Below are positions 1 to 6,102 of a stretch of 6,334 bases of DNA, in pieces. The position numbers and the translations under genes are program-made. A model generated the notes under the pieces. The model did no database searches. It was not told the DNA's origin and saw only the letters and a program-made list of their open reading frames with translations. The number at the start of each line of letters is the position of its first letter. Position 1 is the first letter of the stretch. Where the stretch lies: positions 1 through 6,334 of the forward strand of contig QHZV01000254.1 in the NCBI GenBank assembly GCA_003224785.1. Reading direction: 5' to 3'. Source of the DNA: Acidobacteriota bacterium. GTDB lineage: Bacteria; Acidobacteriota; Terriglobia; Terriglobales; Acidobacteriaceae.

Positions 1-377
1 ATATCGACCTGGTGTTGGGAATGGAGGCGCGCGGCTTCATTTTTGGGCCGGCGCTTGCCTATCGTCTCAATGCCGGATTCGTTCCCGTCCGCAAGCCAGG
101 AAAACTACCCGCCGCCACTCAGAAATACGACTACGCGCTCGAATACGGAACCAACACACTTGAAATCCATATGGACGCAATTCAGAAAGGCCAACGCGTC
201 ATTATCGTGGATGATCTACTCGCCACAGGGGGGACGGCGGAAGCCACCGCAAAGCTGGCCGAGTCACTGGGTGCAGATATCGCCGGCCTGGGTTTCGTGG
301 TGGAGCTTGATTTTCTGAATCCGCGCGAGAAGCTCAAGGGCTACGACGTGTTTTCGCTGCTGCATTACGACAAGTAA
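1..377 (+). CDS. apt: Adenine phosphoribosyltransferase, 3' part (5' end off the window)
   Basis: Cytosolic purine-salvage enzyme that makes AMP and pyrophosphate from adenine and PRPP. The open frame enters from the left edge (first full codon at base 3) and gives about 124 residues ending at TAA 375-377. The family is usually 170-185 residues, so roughly the first 50 are missing. Seen in order: [10 protein letters not shown] (family E-A-R-G-F segment), [11 protein letters not shown] (flexible loop region), LEYG, LEIH, and the PRPP-binding signature [16 protein letters not shown] with its acidic pair DD and the TGGT phosphate loop. The match to the Apt family is direct along the whole visible length. 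A GTG at 12 could be called as a start by software, but the reading frame and homology continue upstream of it, so the gene is cut by the window edge. The next gene is convergent with a 38-bp gap. No T-rich terminator follows; only the short palindrome at 387-407 lies in the gap. Confidence 0.96.
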   Translation, partial: IDLVLGMEARGFIFGPALAYRLNAGFVPVRKPGKLPAATQKYDYALEYGTNTLEIHMDAIQKGQRVIIVDDLLATGGTAEATAKLAESLGADIAGLGFVVELDFLNPREKLKGYDVFSLLHYDK

Positions 378-386
378 TCCGGCTCG

Positions 387-407
387 GTCAGACAGGAGTG
401 TCCCGAC
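387..407. repeat. Short imperfect palindrome, copy 1 of a dispersed repeat
   Basis: This 21-nt element lies in the 38-bp gap between the convergent apt and helicase-loader genes. It can fold as GTC-A-GACA, loop GGAG, TGTC-CC-GAC. It aligns with 5680-5699 upstream of the HU gene at 18 of 21 positions (two substitutions and one gap). The arrangement of arms around an (A/G)GAG loop is kept in both. No T-run follows, so it is not a standard intrinsic terminator. It may be a REP-like dispersed element; that reading is an inference from two copies. Confidence 0.5.
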
Positions 408-415
408 GCTCACAA

Positions 416-1174
416 TTACCGGAAGCTGGCACTTCTGAGGGTCTGCCGAAAATCGGCGCCTTCCATTTTTACTATCCGGCACATTTCATGGAGGCGGGAG
501 CGCATGCGCTCTCCGATGCGGTCACCGAGGGTTTCGCCCCGAGCGGCCCGCTGTGCCCGTGAAAACTCTGAGTTGCCATTTGAGTCGCGGGCCGCATCGT
601 CGGGATAATTCGTCGTAATGATTGTCGTTCGATTGTTGTTATATCGGGTGTTCAGGATCAGGCTCACAGTATCCCACACCCACTCGGTCGGCTTGACCGC
701 ACCGAGTTCATCCAGAACCAGAACTTCACTTTCAAAAACTGGACGCAGCACCTCCAGCTCGGTTGCCTTTACGGAATCGTTATAGGAATTTTGGATTTGC
801 TTTAGCAGCTCGCGATAATCGTAAAAGAGACATGGAATGCCCTTGCTGACGAGCAGTTCTTTAATTATCCCCACAGCAAGATGAGTTTTGCCCACTCCGA
901 TGCTGCCGATCAGCAGCAGCCCCGTGTTATCCACTGGATATTCTTCAACGAACTTGCAAGCTGCCATGCGTGCCTTCATCAGATGCGCATGCGGCCCCTC
1001 GAATTCAAAATTCGAGAGCTCACAGTGTTCGTAGCGCTTCGGAATTCGCGCTGCCGTCAGCAAACTTTCGGCGCGATGCTTAAGTCGGCAGTCGCAACGG
1101 ACGACGCGGCTCTTCTCGGCAGATTTCCATCCACTTCCACCACACAACCCACAAACTTCAGCGGCAACCTTCAT
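416..1174 (-). CDS. DnaC/DnaI-like AAA+ ATPase, probable helicase loader
   Basis: Product of 252 residues from the ATG at 1174. It matches the DnaC/DnaI/IstB class of AAA+ ATPases, which load the replicative helicase onto DNA or serve transposition. Seen, numbered from this ATG: an N-terminal Cys cluster (C-x-x-C at 8-11, then C-x-C at 27-29) that may bind zinc; P-loop GSIGVGKT at 90-97; Walker B VLVLDEL at 151-157; sensor-I TTNY at 187-190; and GDRIGERMRSRL at 217-228, matching the arginine-finger/box VII region of helicase loaders. About 27 polar residues separate sensor I from the arginine finger, longer than I would expect. A GTG at 1201 would add nine residues. I prefer the ATG because AGAG lies about nine bases upstream of it, while the GTG has no convincing ribosome site. 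No transposase or phage gene is adjacent, so a chromosomal helicase loader is favoured over IstB, but this is not proven. LysR lies 138 bp upstream on the same strand. Confidence 0.85.
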   Translation of the reverse strand: MKVAAEVCGLCGGSGWKSAEKSRVVRCDCRLKHRAESLLTAARIPKRYEHCELSNFEFEGPHAHLMKARMAACKFVEEYPVDNTGLLLIGSIGVGKTHLAVGIIKELLVSKGIPCLFYDYRELLKQIQNSYNDSVKATELEVLRPVFESEVLVLDELGAVKPTEWVWDTVSLILNTRYNNNRTTIITTNYPDDAARDSNGNSEFSRAQRAARGETLGDRIGERMRSRLHEMCRIVKMEGADFRQTLRSASFR

Positions 1175-1240
1175 GAAAGAGTCTCTGTATTGAATGTGCA
1201 CTTTGCAGCGCGTTCTCGCAAGTGCTCAGCGCGGAAGCTC

Positions 1241-1280
1241 TGTGCACATCCTGTGGAGTTGTGGGATTCATTGTGGAGAA
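1241..1280. promoter_or_regulatory. Cluster of four TGTG(G) repeats resembling DnaA boxes
   Basis: Upstream of the helicase-loader start, four repeats lie in one orientation within 40 bp: TGTGCACAT (1241-1249), TGTGGAGTT (1252-1260), TGTGGGATT (1260-1268) and TGTGGAGAA (1272-1280). The last differs from the DnaA box TGTGGATAA at one base; the others match at only five or six of nine. TGTGCACA at 1241-1248 is also a perfect palindrome. The region could be a DnaA-responsive control site, but one good box and three weak ones are not strong evidence, and no AT-rich unwinding region sits beside it. Confidence 0.3.
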
Positions 1281-1312
1281 CTGAGGAGATTGCTGCCCAG
1301 ATTGCGCCCAAG

Positions 1313-2227
1313 CTACGCTTGTGTAGATGCGCTGTTCGGTCTTTGCCTCACCACCTGGCGCACGACTTCCAGAAATGACTGCGCCTCGGCCCGCAATGGC
1401 CGATGCCGGGGATGGATGATGTCCAAACTGCGGTGAAGCGGCTCCGCGTCCCATAGTTTGATTGTGACCAGCTCGCCGCGGCGGATTTCCGGCGCGACTG
1501 CCATCAACGGCAGAAATGCCATGCCCAGGCCGCGTTCCACCATTCGCTTGGCAGTCTCAATGGTGTCAACCTCTAATGCTACGTTTGGAACAAGCGCTGC
1601 ATGACGGAACAGACCTCGAGTGAGAGTCCAGTCACTTGATCCGCGCTCGTAGAAGATCAACGGCCAGGCTGCCACTTCGTTCAGGCGCGCACGGCGCAAC
1701 TTGCCGGGAAGCTGTTCAGGATGGGCGGTGAGTAGAAGAGGATCATCCCTCAGCGGGATCGTCTCGACTTCCGGATGCTGCAGGGAGCGGGCCAAACCGA
1801 TTTCAGCTTCCTGCCCAAGCACCATTTCCAAGACTTCTTTCGAATGCCCAGGACGAATGCTGATGGAGACTTTTGGAAACGCGCGCTGAAACTTCTTGAG
1901 CACGTCTGGCAAGAAGTACACCGAGATGGAGAGCCCCGCTGCTATCTGCAGAGGGATGTCGCTTCCGGGCTGAAACTGGTGAACGGCTTGGCGGGCGATA
2001 GAAGCCGTCTTCAATAATTGCTCAGCATAAGGCCGGAAAAGGCGGCCGGCACTCGAGAGCGTCAGGCTATTGCGGGAGCGCACAAACAGAGGTACACCGA
2101 GCGATTCTTCAAGCGCTCGGATGCGAGAGCTTACCGCCGGCTGCGAAACCCGCAACGCCTCGGCGGCCCGGTGAAAGCCTCCGAACGTAGAGACTGCCAG
2201 AAACGTTTCGACTTGGGCGATTTCCAT
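1313..2227 (-). CDS. LysR-type transcriptional regulator, candidate regulator of the glyoxylate shunt
   Basis: A complete 304-residue LysR-type regulator, the normal length for the family. The N-terminal winged helix-turn-helix occupies about residues 1-60, with the typical run from FHRAAEALRVSQPAVSSRI to EESLGVPLFVR at 18-50. A linker helix follows, and residues about 90-295 form the effector-binding domain (for example IGLA at 143-146, ERGLGMAFLP at 231-240). The start is ATG 2227, preceded by GAGAG about five bases upstream. It is transcribed away from aceB across a 207-bp shared promoter region containing a T-N11-A operator. In this family such divergence usually means the regulator controls both itself and its neighbour, so control of aceB-aceA is the natural inference. 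The helix-turn-helix resembles the CysL/CbbR-like branch in general style, but I cannot name the effector. The stop is TAG at 1315-1313. Confidence 0.93.
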   Translation of the reverse strand: MEIAQVETFLAVSTFGGFHRAAEALRVSQPAVSSRIRALEESLGVPLFVRSRNSLTLSSAGRLFRPYAEQLLKTASIARQAVHQFQPGSDIPLQIAAGLSISVYFLPDVLKKFQRAFPKVSISIRPGHSKEVLEMVLGQEAEIGLARSLQHPEVETIPLRDDPLLLTAHPEQLPGKLRRARLNEVAAWPLIFYERGSSDWTLTRGLFRHAALVPNVALEVDTIETAKRMVERGLGMAFLPLMAVAPEIRRGELVTIKLWDAEPLHRSLDIIHPRHRPLRAEAQSFLEVVRQVVRQRPNSASTQA

Positions 2228-2272
2228 TGTTCTCTCGCTGACTTACGCACTGCTCATTTGGTTCAGGCTGAG

Positions 2273-2278
2273 AATATA
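2273..2278 (-). promoter_or_regulatory. Possible -10 element of the LysR-type gene
   Basis: On the - strand this reads TATATT, a good -10 hexamer about 45 bp upstream of the LysR start. The -35 position at 17-bp spacing (2296-2301, reading CGGGCA) is poor. That position touches the operator at 2301-2317, so the regulator could limit its own expression by covering it. The AT-rich stretch allows shifted alternatives. Confidence 0.35.
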
Positions 2279-2300
2279 TATCTATCACTATGGGTTGCCC

Positions 2301-2317
2301 GATAAGAGGTATTTATC
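2301..2317. promoter_or_regulatory. LysR-type operator (T-N11-A palindrome) in the lysR-aceB divergent region
   Basis: GATAAGAGGTATTTATC is a perfect 5-bp inverted repeat, GATAA and TTATC, with a 7-bp centre. It contains the T-N11-A core of LysR-family recognition sites (T at 2303, A at 2315). It lies 73 bp from the LysR start and 117 bp from the aceB start, a normal position for a shared operator. Additional TATC motifs at 2279-2282 and 2283-2286 could form a weaker second (activation) site on the lysR side. A TTGAAA at 2325-2330 could be an aceB -35, but I see no good -10 at the right distance, which would suit an activator-dependent promoter. Confidence 0.6.
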
Positions 2318-2367
2318 AGGCTAATTGAAACATTCCGTTTGCTTCGTGCCGTACTTGGGCCAAGAAT

Positions 2368-2403
2368 GCGAACTGGAGCCGGCTTTGAACCTTGGAAGTT
2401 CGC
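2368..2403 (+). other. Possible hairpin in the aceB leader
   Basis: GCGAACT (2368-2374) and AGTTCGC (2397-2403) form a perfect 7-bp inverted repeat with a 22-nt loop. The loop holds the perfect palindrome AGCCGGCT (2377-2384). The element ends 17 bp before the ribosome site GGAG (2421-2424). If transcribed, it would be a leader stem-loop. A competing pairing GAAC (2387-2390) with GTTC (2398-2401) exists. Function is unknown. Confidence 0.3.
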
Positions 2404-2434
2404 CCAGAATGAGCGTGCTCGGAGCTGACCAATC

Positions 2435-4003
2435 ATGACCACGGCTTTTATTAGTGAACAGTTGACGGGATTCCGGATCAACACCCCACCGGCGGATTTC
2501 CGCCCGGAGAAGGATTTGCCCGCAGGCTTTCTGGAGTTCCTCGCGCCACTGCACCATAAGTTCTCGCCGGCCCGGGCCGAACTAATCACAGAACGGCGCC
2601 AGGCGCTGGAAGACTCCCATGCCGGCGAAAAGCCGGTACACCGGTATCCGGGGCCGGCGGTCCGGAATGGCTGGCGGATTGAGCTTCCGGAATGGTGTCA
2701 GGACCAGCGGAATCAGATGACGGGGCCAGCGGACGACGCCGAGCTTGTGGTGAAGATGTTGAATTCGGGCGCGCCGGGGGTGATGCTCGACCTGGAAGAT
2801 TCCACTGTGAACGAATGGGAGCACCAGCGCCTCGGCACAGAAAATATTATGGCCGCACTGCGTGGCACCCTGACGTATGCGGACAAGAAACGCGACCAGG
2901 TGGTCGGAATCAAGCCCAGCTCGACCGTGATTTGGATTCGTCCGCGTGGGCTGCACATCCAGCAGGCGGGGATTTTCGAGCAGCCGACCCAGGCTTCGCT
3001 CTTTGACGTTGCGCGGATCGTTTATTCCGTTGATCCGGCAGAGCTGAAGCATCCTCTTTGCTTCTACATTCCGAAATCCGAGTCGGCGGATGAAGCCCTA
3101 TGGTGGCGCGATCTGTTTCAAACCTTGGCTGAGGCGCGTGGCTGGCCCAAGGATTACATCAAGTGCATGGCGCTGGTGGAATCGCACCCGCTCGCGTTCC
3201 AGATGGAGGAATTTCTCTACAACTTGCGTGACCACATCCTGGGATTGAACCTCGGGCGTTGGGACTACATGGCGAGTTTGATTGATTTCAATTTGACCGA
3301 TCCCGATTGGGTGCTGCCGGACCGCAATACCATTCCACACGATGTCGCGTTCTTCCAAAATCTGCGGGAGTTGATGCCGGAGGTTTGCCACAAGCGCGGC
3401 ATGTTGGCAATTGGCGGGATGACCGCGCTGTATCCGAGCAGAACTGACGCCGAACTCAACGGTCGGGCACTTGAGGTTCTTAAGAAGGACAAAAAGAACG
3501 AGGCCGTTTGCGGCATGGATGGCGCGTGGACAGGGCATCCCGATCAAAACCAGATTGCAATCGAGCAGTTCCCTTCACCGAACCAGCTCCATGCGCGCGC
3601 CCCTCAGCTGGAGCGGTATCCGAACCTGCGGCCTTCGATTAGCGGCGTCGGCCAGAGAACAGTCGCGGGAACGCGAGCTGCGGTAAAGACTGTTATCCGC
3701 TACCGCAATGGAGTTTTGAATGGAAGAGGGGCGAGCTTGCTCGATGGATACATGGAGGACCTCGCTACGGACCGGATCTACCGCCTGATGCTTGCCCAGC
3801 GACTGCGGCATGGCCGGGTGGGAGATGAGTCGGGAGAGTTCGTGCCGCATACTCCCGAACTGTTGCATCGGATTTTCGACGAGGAACTCGATCAGCTGCT
3901 GTCTGACTCGAAGTACGCGGACGAGGGGACGCCTGACACTTTTCGCGAGGCGAGACGGATTGCAGAAGCAATGGTGCTGAGAGAGGAATTCAATCCGATT
4001 TAG
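2435..4003 (+). CDS. aceB: Malate synthase A
   Basis: Cytosolic glyoxylate-shunt enzyme that condenses glyoxylate with acetyl-CoA and water to give malate and CoA. The 522-residue product matches the short malate synthase A form (about 530), not the 720-residue G form. Seen: an N-terminal cap region; LDLEDS at 119-123 and WIRPRGLH at 167-174 with the active-site arginine; ALVES at 246-250, where E249 is the expected Mg2+ ligand (E. coli usually has IET here); the family signature [15 protein letters not shown] at 265-279, with D277 as the second metal ligand; [18 protein letters not shown]; and [10 protein letters not shown] at 439-448, with D442 as the expected catalytic base. The C-terminal part before this base (about 400-438) diverges from enterobacterial forms, but the key residues are kept. 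The start ATG has GGAG ten bases upstream. It is the first gene of a probable aceB-aceA unit, divergent from a LysR-type gene. Confidence 0.96.
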   Translation: MTTAFISEQLTGFRINTPPADFRPEKDLPAGFLEFLAPLHHKFSPARAELITERRQALEDSHAGEKPVHRYPGPAVRNGWRIELPEWCQDQRNQMTGPADDAELVVKMLNSGAPGVMLDLEDSTVNEWEHQRLGTENIMAALRGTLTYADKKRDQVVGIKPSSTVIWIRPRGLHIQQAGIFEQPTQASLFDVARIVYSVDPAELKHPLCFYIPKSESADEALWWRDLFQTLAEARGWPKDYIKCMALVESHPLAFQMEEFLYNLRDHILGLNLGRWDYMASLIDFNLTDPDWVLPDRNTIPHDVAFFQNLRELMPEVCHKRGMLAIGGMTALYPSRTDAELNGRALEVLKKDKKNEAVCGMDGAWTGHPDQNQIAIEQFPSPNQLHARAPQLERYPNLRPSISGVGQRTVAGTRAAVKTVIRYRNGVLNGRGASLLDGYMEDLATDRIYRLMLAQRLRHGRVGDESGEFVPHTPELLHRIFDEELDQLLSDSKYADEGTPDTFREARRIAEAMVLREEFNPI

Positions 4004-4037
4004 TGAAGTAGGCCTCTATGAGAATTTCTCGGTCAAA

Positions 4038-4116
4038 CTCAGTGCTCTCTGTGATTGCGCGTTCTGGACGCTTCCACAGAGGACACTGAGGTTCACAGAG
4101 GAAAATCGCACTGAGG
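4038..4116. repeat. Three-copy CACAGAG/CACTGAG repeat with a large stem-loop between aceB and aceA
   Basis: The unit CACAGAGgaCACTGAG occurs three times: inverted at 4038-4053, direct at 4075-4090, and stretched at 4094-4116 (CACAGAGGA, a 5-nt spacer, then CACTGAGG). The first two form a 16-bp stem with 14 of 16 pairs and a 21-nt loop, which itself can pair GCG (4059-4061) with CGC (4069-4071). A further 11-nt palindrome, GAGAATTTCTC, lies at 4020-4030. The element fills most of the 163-bp gap and ends 35 bp before the aceA ribosome site. There is no U-tract, so it is not a simple terminator. It could act as an mRNA-stabilising or processing element setting different levels of the two enzymes, or be a REP-like repeat. 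Confidence 0.65.
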
Positions 4117-4166
4117 AAATCGGCGACAAAGGCAGCGATTGGGGCGATCGCAGGAGAGGAACGAAA

Positions 4167-5495
4167 ATGGCCAGCAACGGGAAACTTACAAAGAAGCCGG
4201 ATTGGTCTTCCAGTCCGCGATGGAAAGGCATCACCCGCCCATACACATGGGAAGAGGTGGAGCGCCTGCGCGGAAGCCTGCAGATCGAGTACACGCTGGC
4301 CCGGCGCGGGGCAGAAACGCTCTGGCAAATGTTGCACGCCGATTCGTTTGTAGCGGCGCTGGGCGCGATGACTGGTAATCAGGCCATCCAGCAGGTGCGG
4401 GCGGGGCTGAACGCGATTTACGTGAGTGGATGGCAAGTCGCCGCCGACGCGAATAATTCGGGAGAAATGTATCCCGATCAGAGCTTGTACCCGTGTGACA
4501 GCGTTCCCGCCATGGTGCGCAAAATAAACCGTGCTTTGCAGCGTGCAGACCAGATCCATCATGCGGAGGGACGCAATGGCGTGAACTGGTTCGTGCCGCT
4601 GGTGGCCGATGCTGAAGCGGGGTTCGGTGGCAATCTCAATGCGTTTGAGCTGATGAAGGCGATGATCGAGGCGGGAGCGGCATGTGTGCACTTCGAAGAC
4701 CAGCTTTCGTCAGCAAAAAAGTGCGGACATCTTGGTGGCAAGGTGCTGGTTCCAACCGCCGAAGCGATTCAGAAGTTGGTCTCAGCGCGCTTGGCCGCCG
4801 ACGTCATGGGAGTTCCCACGCTTCTGCTCGCCCGAACTGACGCGAACAGCGCGCATCTGCTTACCAGCGACTCCGATCCTCGCGATCGCGAGTTTCTTAC
4901 CCGAGGACGAACCAGCGAAGGCTTCTATTGCATTCGCGGAGGGCTCGATTCCGCGATCAGCCGTGCAATTTCGTATGCTCCTTATGCTGACCTGATCTGG
5001 TGCGAAACCTCGGAACCGAGTCTCGAGGAAGCTCAGAAGTTTGCCGACGCAGTGCATGAACGATATCCGGGCAAGTTGCTAGCCTATAACTGTTCGCCGT
5101 CGTTCAACTGGAAGAAGAAACTGGACGACGCGACGATTGCGCGGTTTCAACGAGAGCTCGCTGCGATGTGCTACAAATTCCAATTCGTCACTCTCGCCGG
5201 ATTCCACGCGCTGAACCTAAGCATGTTCGAACTGGCGCGCGGGTATAAAGAAACCGGAATGCAGGCCTACTCACAGCTCCAGCAGCGAGAATTCTCGAAC
5301 GAAGCAGTTGGATACGAGGCCGTGAAACATCAGCAGTTTGTCGGCACTGGCTATTTCGATCTCGTAACCAAAGTTGTCGCCGGCGGGCTCGCCTCCACAG
5401 TTGCACTCGACGGTTCCACCGAAGCCGAGCAGTTCGCGCCAATTCCCGCAAACAGTGTGCCTTTTGAGGAAATGCTCATGCCTGCGGGAGATTGA
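4167..5495 (+). CDS. aceA: Isocitrate lyase
   Basis: Cytosolic first enzyme of the glyoxylate shunt, splitting isocitrate into glyoxylate and succinate. The 442-residue product is close in length and sequence to the E. coli enzyme (434). Seen: [10 protein letters not shown] at 87-96; YPDQSLYP at 102-109; [10 protein letters not shown] at 146-155 with the Mg2+-binding acidic residues; HFEDQ at 175-179; the diagnostic KKCGH at 184-188 with catalytic Cys186; LARTDA at 221-226; WCETS at 278-282; and YNCSPSFNW at 307-315, which binds the substrate carboxylates. All hallmark residues are present, so the enzyme should be active, and it is not a methylisocitrate lyase. The start ATG has a strong ribosome site (AGGAGAGGA, 4152-4160) six bases upstream. 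It lies 163 bp after aceB on the same strand. A pairing with aceB is clear, though the gap could hold its own promoter. No aceK follows; the next gene is HU. Confidence 0.98.
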   Translation: MASNGKLTKKPDWSSSPRWKGITRPYTWEEVERLRGSLQIEYTLARRGAETLWQMLHADSFVAALGAMTGNQAIQQVRAGLNAIYVSGWQVAADANNSGEMYPDQSLYPCDSVPAMVRKINRALQRADQIHHAEGRNGVNWFVPLVADAEAGFGGNLNAFELMKAMIEAGAACVHFEDQLSSAKKCGHLGGKVLVPTAEAIQKLVSARLAADVMGVPTLLLARTDANSAHLLTSDSDPRDREFLTRGRTSEGFYCIRGGLDSAISRAISYAPYADLIWCETSEPSLEEAQKFADAVHERYPGKLLAYNCSPSFNWKKKLDDATIARFQRELAAMCYKFQFVTLAGFHALNLSMFELARGYKETGMQAYSQLQQREFSNEAVGYEAVKHQQFVGTGYFDLVTKVVAGGLASTVALDGSTEAEQFAPIPANSVPFEEMLMPAGD

Positions 5496-5527
5496 TACAA
5501 CGAAAGCGCCAACTAGCGCCGTGTTTC

Positions 5528-5566
5528 GCGGACGGAGGAATCAAATTCCGCAACCGGCGCGGATTT
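5528..5566 (+). other. Competing small hairpins downstream of aceA, possible weak terminator
   Basis: GCGGA (5528-5532), TCCGC (5547-5551) and GCGGA (5559-5563) allow two mutually exclusive stems. GGAAT-caa-ATTCC (5537-5549) is a third option overlapping both. The last stem (5547-5563) can extend by AAA (5543-5545) with TTT (5564-5566) around one bulged T. It is followed by only three Ts, so as an intrinsic terminator for aceA it is weak. Confidence 0.3.
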
Positions 5567-5568
5567 CC

Positions 5569-5612
5569 ACAGTCGAGAACTGTTGACAATCGTCAAGTGC
5601 GGGCGCTAAATA
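5569..5612 (+). promoter_or_regulatory. Probable promoter of the HU gene, with overlapping palindromes
   Basis: A perfect -35 hexamer TTGACA (5583-5588) is followed after 18 bp by TAAATA (5607-5612), or after 17 bp by CTAAAT; both are imperfect -10 elements. The -35 sits inside the perfect inverted repeat TTGAC-AATC-GTCAA (5583-5596). Directly upstream is a second one, ACAGT-CGAGA-ACTGT (5569-5583). A factor bound to either could control the promoter. Transcription from here would give a leader of roughly 115 nt before the HU start. Confidence 0.5.
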
Positions 5613-5676
5613 ACTTCGGCGAGTCTTCCGCTCAGCAATGTCGCGTTCACTCTGCGCCGATGGCAAGCAGTAGGAG

Positions 5677-5699
5677 CTTGTCGGACAAGAGTGCCCGAC
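5677..5699. repeat. Short palindrome, copy 2 of a dispersed repeat
   Basis: GTCGGACAAGAGTGCCCGAC (5680-5699) pairs GTCGG with CCGAC and, inside that, CA with TG around an AGAG loop. It aligns with 387-407 near apt. Its left part also forms the perfect odd palindrome CTTGTC-G-GACAAG (5677-5689). It lies 37 bp before the HU start, inside the probable leader, so it could act as an RNA hairpin or as a protein-binding site. It is more likely a member of a genome-wide intergenic repeat. Confidence 0.5.
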
Positions 5700-5735
5700 C
5701 CACACGAGCAGAGTAGGCCCTCCCCAGGAGCTACG

Positions 5736-6017
5736 ATGAACAAAGCAGATTTAATTGACCGCATTGCGTCAGGGGCCGGCATCAGCAAGACACAGGCTGC
5801 AAGCGCAATTGATACGAGCGTTGAGAGCATCACCAGCGCACTGAAAAAAGGCGATCGCGTTGCTCTGATCGGGTTCGGCACTTTTTCGATTTCGCAGCGC
5901 AAAGCGCGGAATGGACGCAATCCGCAGACTGGCGCGACCATCAAAATCGCCGCTCGCCGCGTGGCGAAGTTTACACCGGGCGCAGAATTGAAGAAAGCAG
6001 TCAATCGCGGGAAGTAG
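5736..6017 (+). CDS. hup: DNA-binding protein HU (histone-like)
   Basis: A 93-residue nucleoid protein of the HU/IHF family, which binds and bends DNA as a dimer in the nucleoid; length is typical (about 90). Seen: the N-terminal helical dimer region starting MNKADLIDRIA; the family signature GFGTFSISQRKARNGRNPQTG at 46-66, with Arg-rich arm residues and the DNA-intercalating Pro63 in RNP; then IKIAARRVAKFTPG at 69-82, and a Lys-rich C-terminus. The sequence looks like homodimeric HU rather than an IHF subunit. The ATG at 5736 is chosen because AGGAG (5726-5730) sits five bases upstream and the product begins exactly as HU proteins do. A GTG at 5691 would add 15 residues foreign to the family. 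The gene has its own probable promoter and a strong terminator, so it is likely monocistronic. The exact paralogue (hupA, hupB or other) cannot be told. Confidence 0.97.
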   Translation: MNKADLIDRIASGAGISKTQAASAIDTSVESITSALKKGDRVALIGFGTFSISQRKARNGRNPQTGATIKIAARRVAKFTPGAELKKAVNRGK

Positions 6018-6039
6018 TTTTAAGAGCGAAATTATGCAA

Positions 6040-6066
6040 CGGCAGGGTGTCGCCCTGCCGTTTTTT
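6040..6066 (+). terminator. Rho-independent terminator of the HU gene
   Basis: A perfect 8-bp GC-rich stem, CGGCAGGG (6040-6047) with CCCTGCCG (6053-6060), has a 5-nt loop TGTCG and is followed at once by six Ts (6061-6066). It begins 22 bp after the HU stop. In the other direction there is no T-run, so it should not efficiently stop the convergent arginase-like gene. Confidence 0.93.
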
Positions 6067-6102
6067 CGCCTATGCGGTTAGTTTGCGAATTAGGTCGGAA
6101 GA

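Noticed and set aside
378..415. Intrinsic terminator between apt and the helicase-loader gene
   Set aside because: A hairpin can form at 387-407, but no T-run follows on either strand.
416..1201. IstB of an IS21-type insertion sequence
   Set aside because: No IstA transposase, no terminal inverted repeats and no target duplications are visible; the N-terminal Cys cluster fits a helicase-loader type better.
1158..1271. Possible 37-codon leader peptide (- strand, ATG at 1271) overlapping the helicase-loader start
   Set aside because: There is no ribosome site before the ATG and no sign of coding selection; its repeated bases are better described as the TGTGG cluster.
881..1378. 165-codon + strand open frame opposite the helicase-loader and LysR genes
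   Set aside because: It is antisense to well-supported genes, has no ribosome site, and its product (Cys/His/Arg-rich, no motif) looks like a shadow frame.
2582..3547. - strand open frames of 156 and 149 codons inside aceB
   Set aside because: They are antisense to conserved malate synthase coding sequence, with no family resemblance and no ribosome sites.
3990..4691. 233-codon - strand open frame covering the aceB-aceA gap and the start of aceA
   Set aside because: It lies opposite a certain isocitrate lyase start and across the repeat; the product has no recognisable domain. Long antisense frames are common in GC-rich genes.
5660..5716. 18-codon open frame in the HU leader
   Set aside because: It has no ribosome site and runs through the dispersed palindrome; no support as a gene.
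5691..5735. Upstream GTG start extending HU by 15 residues
   Set aside because: The added residues do not match the family, while ATG 5736 has a strong AGGAG and begins exactly like known HU proteins.
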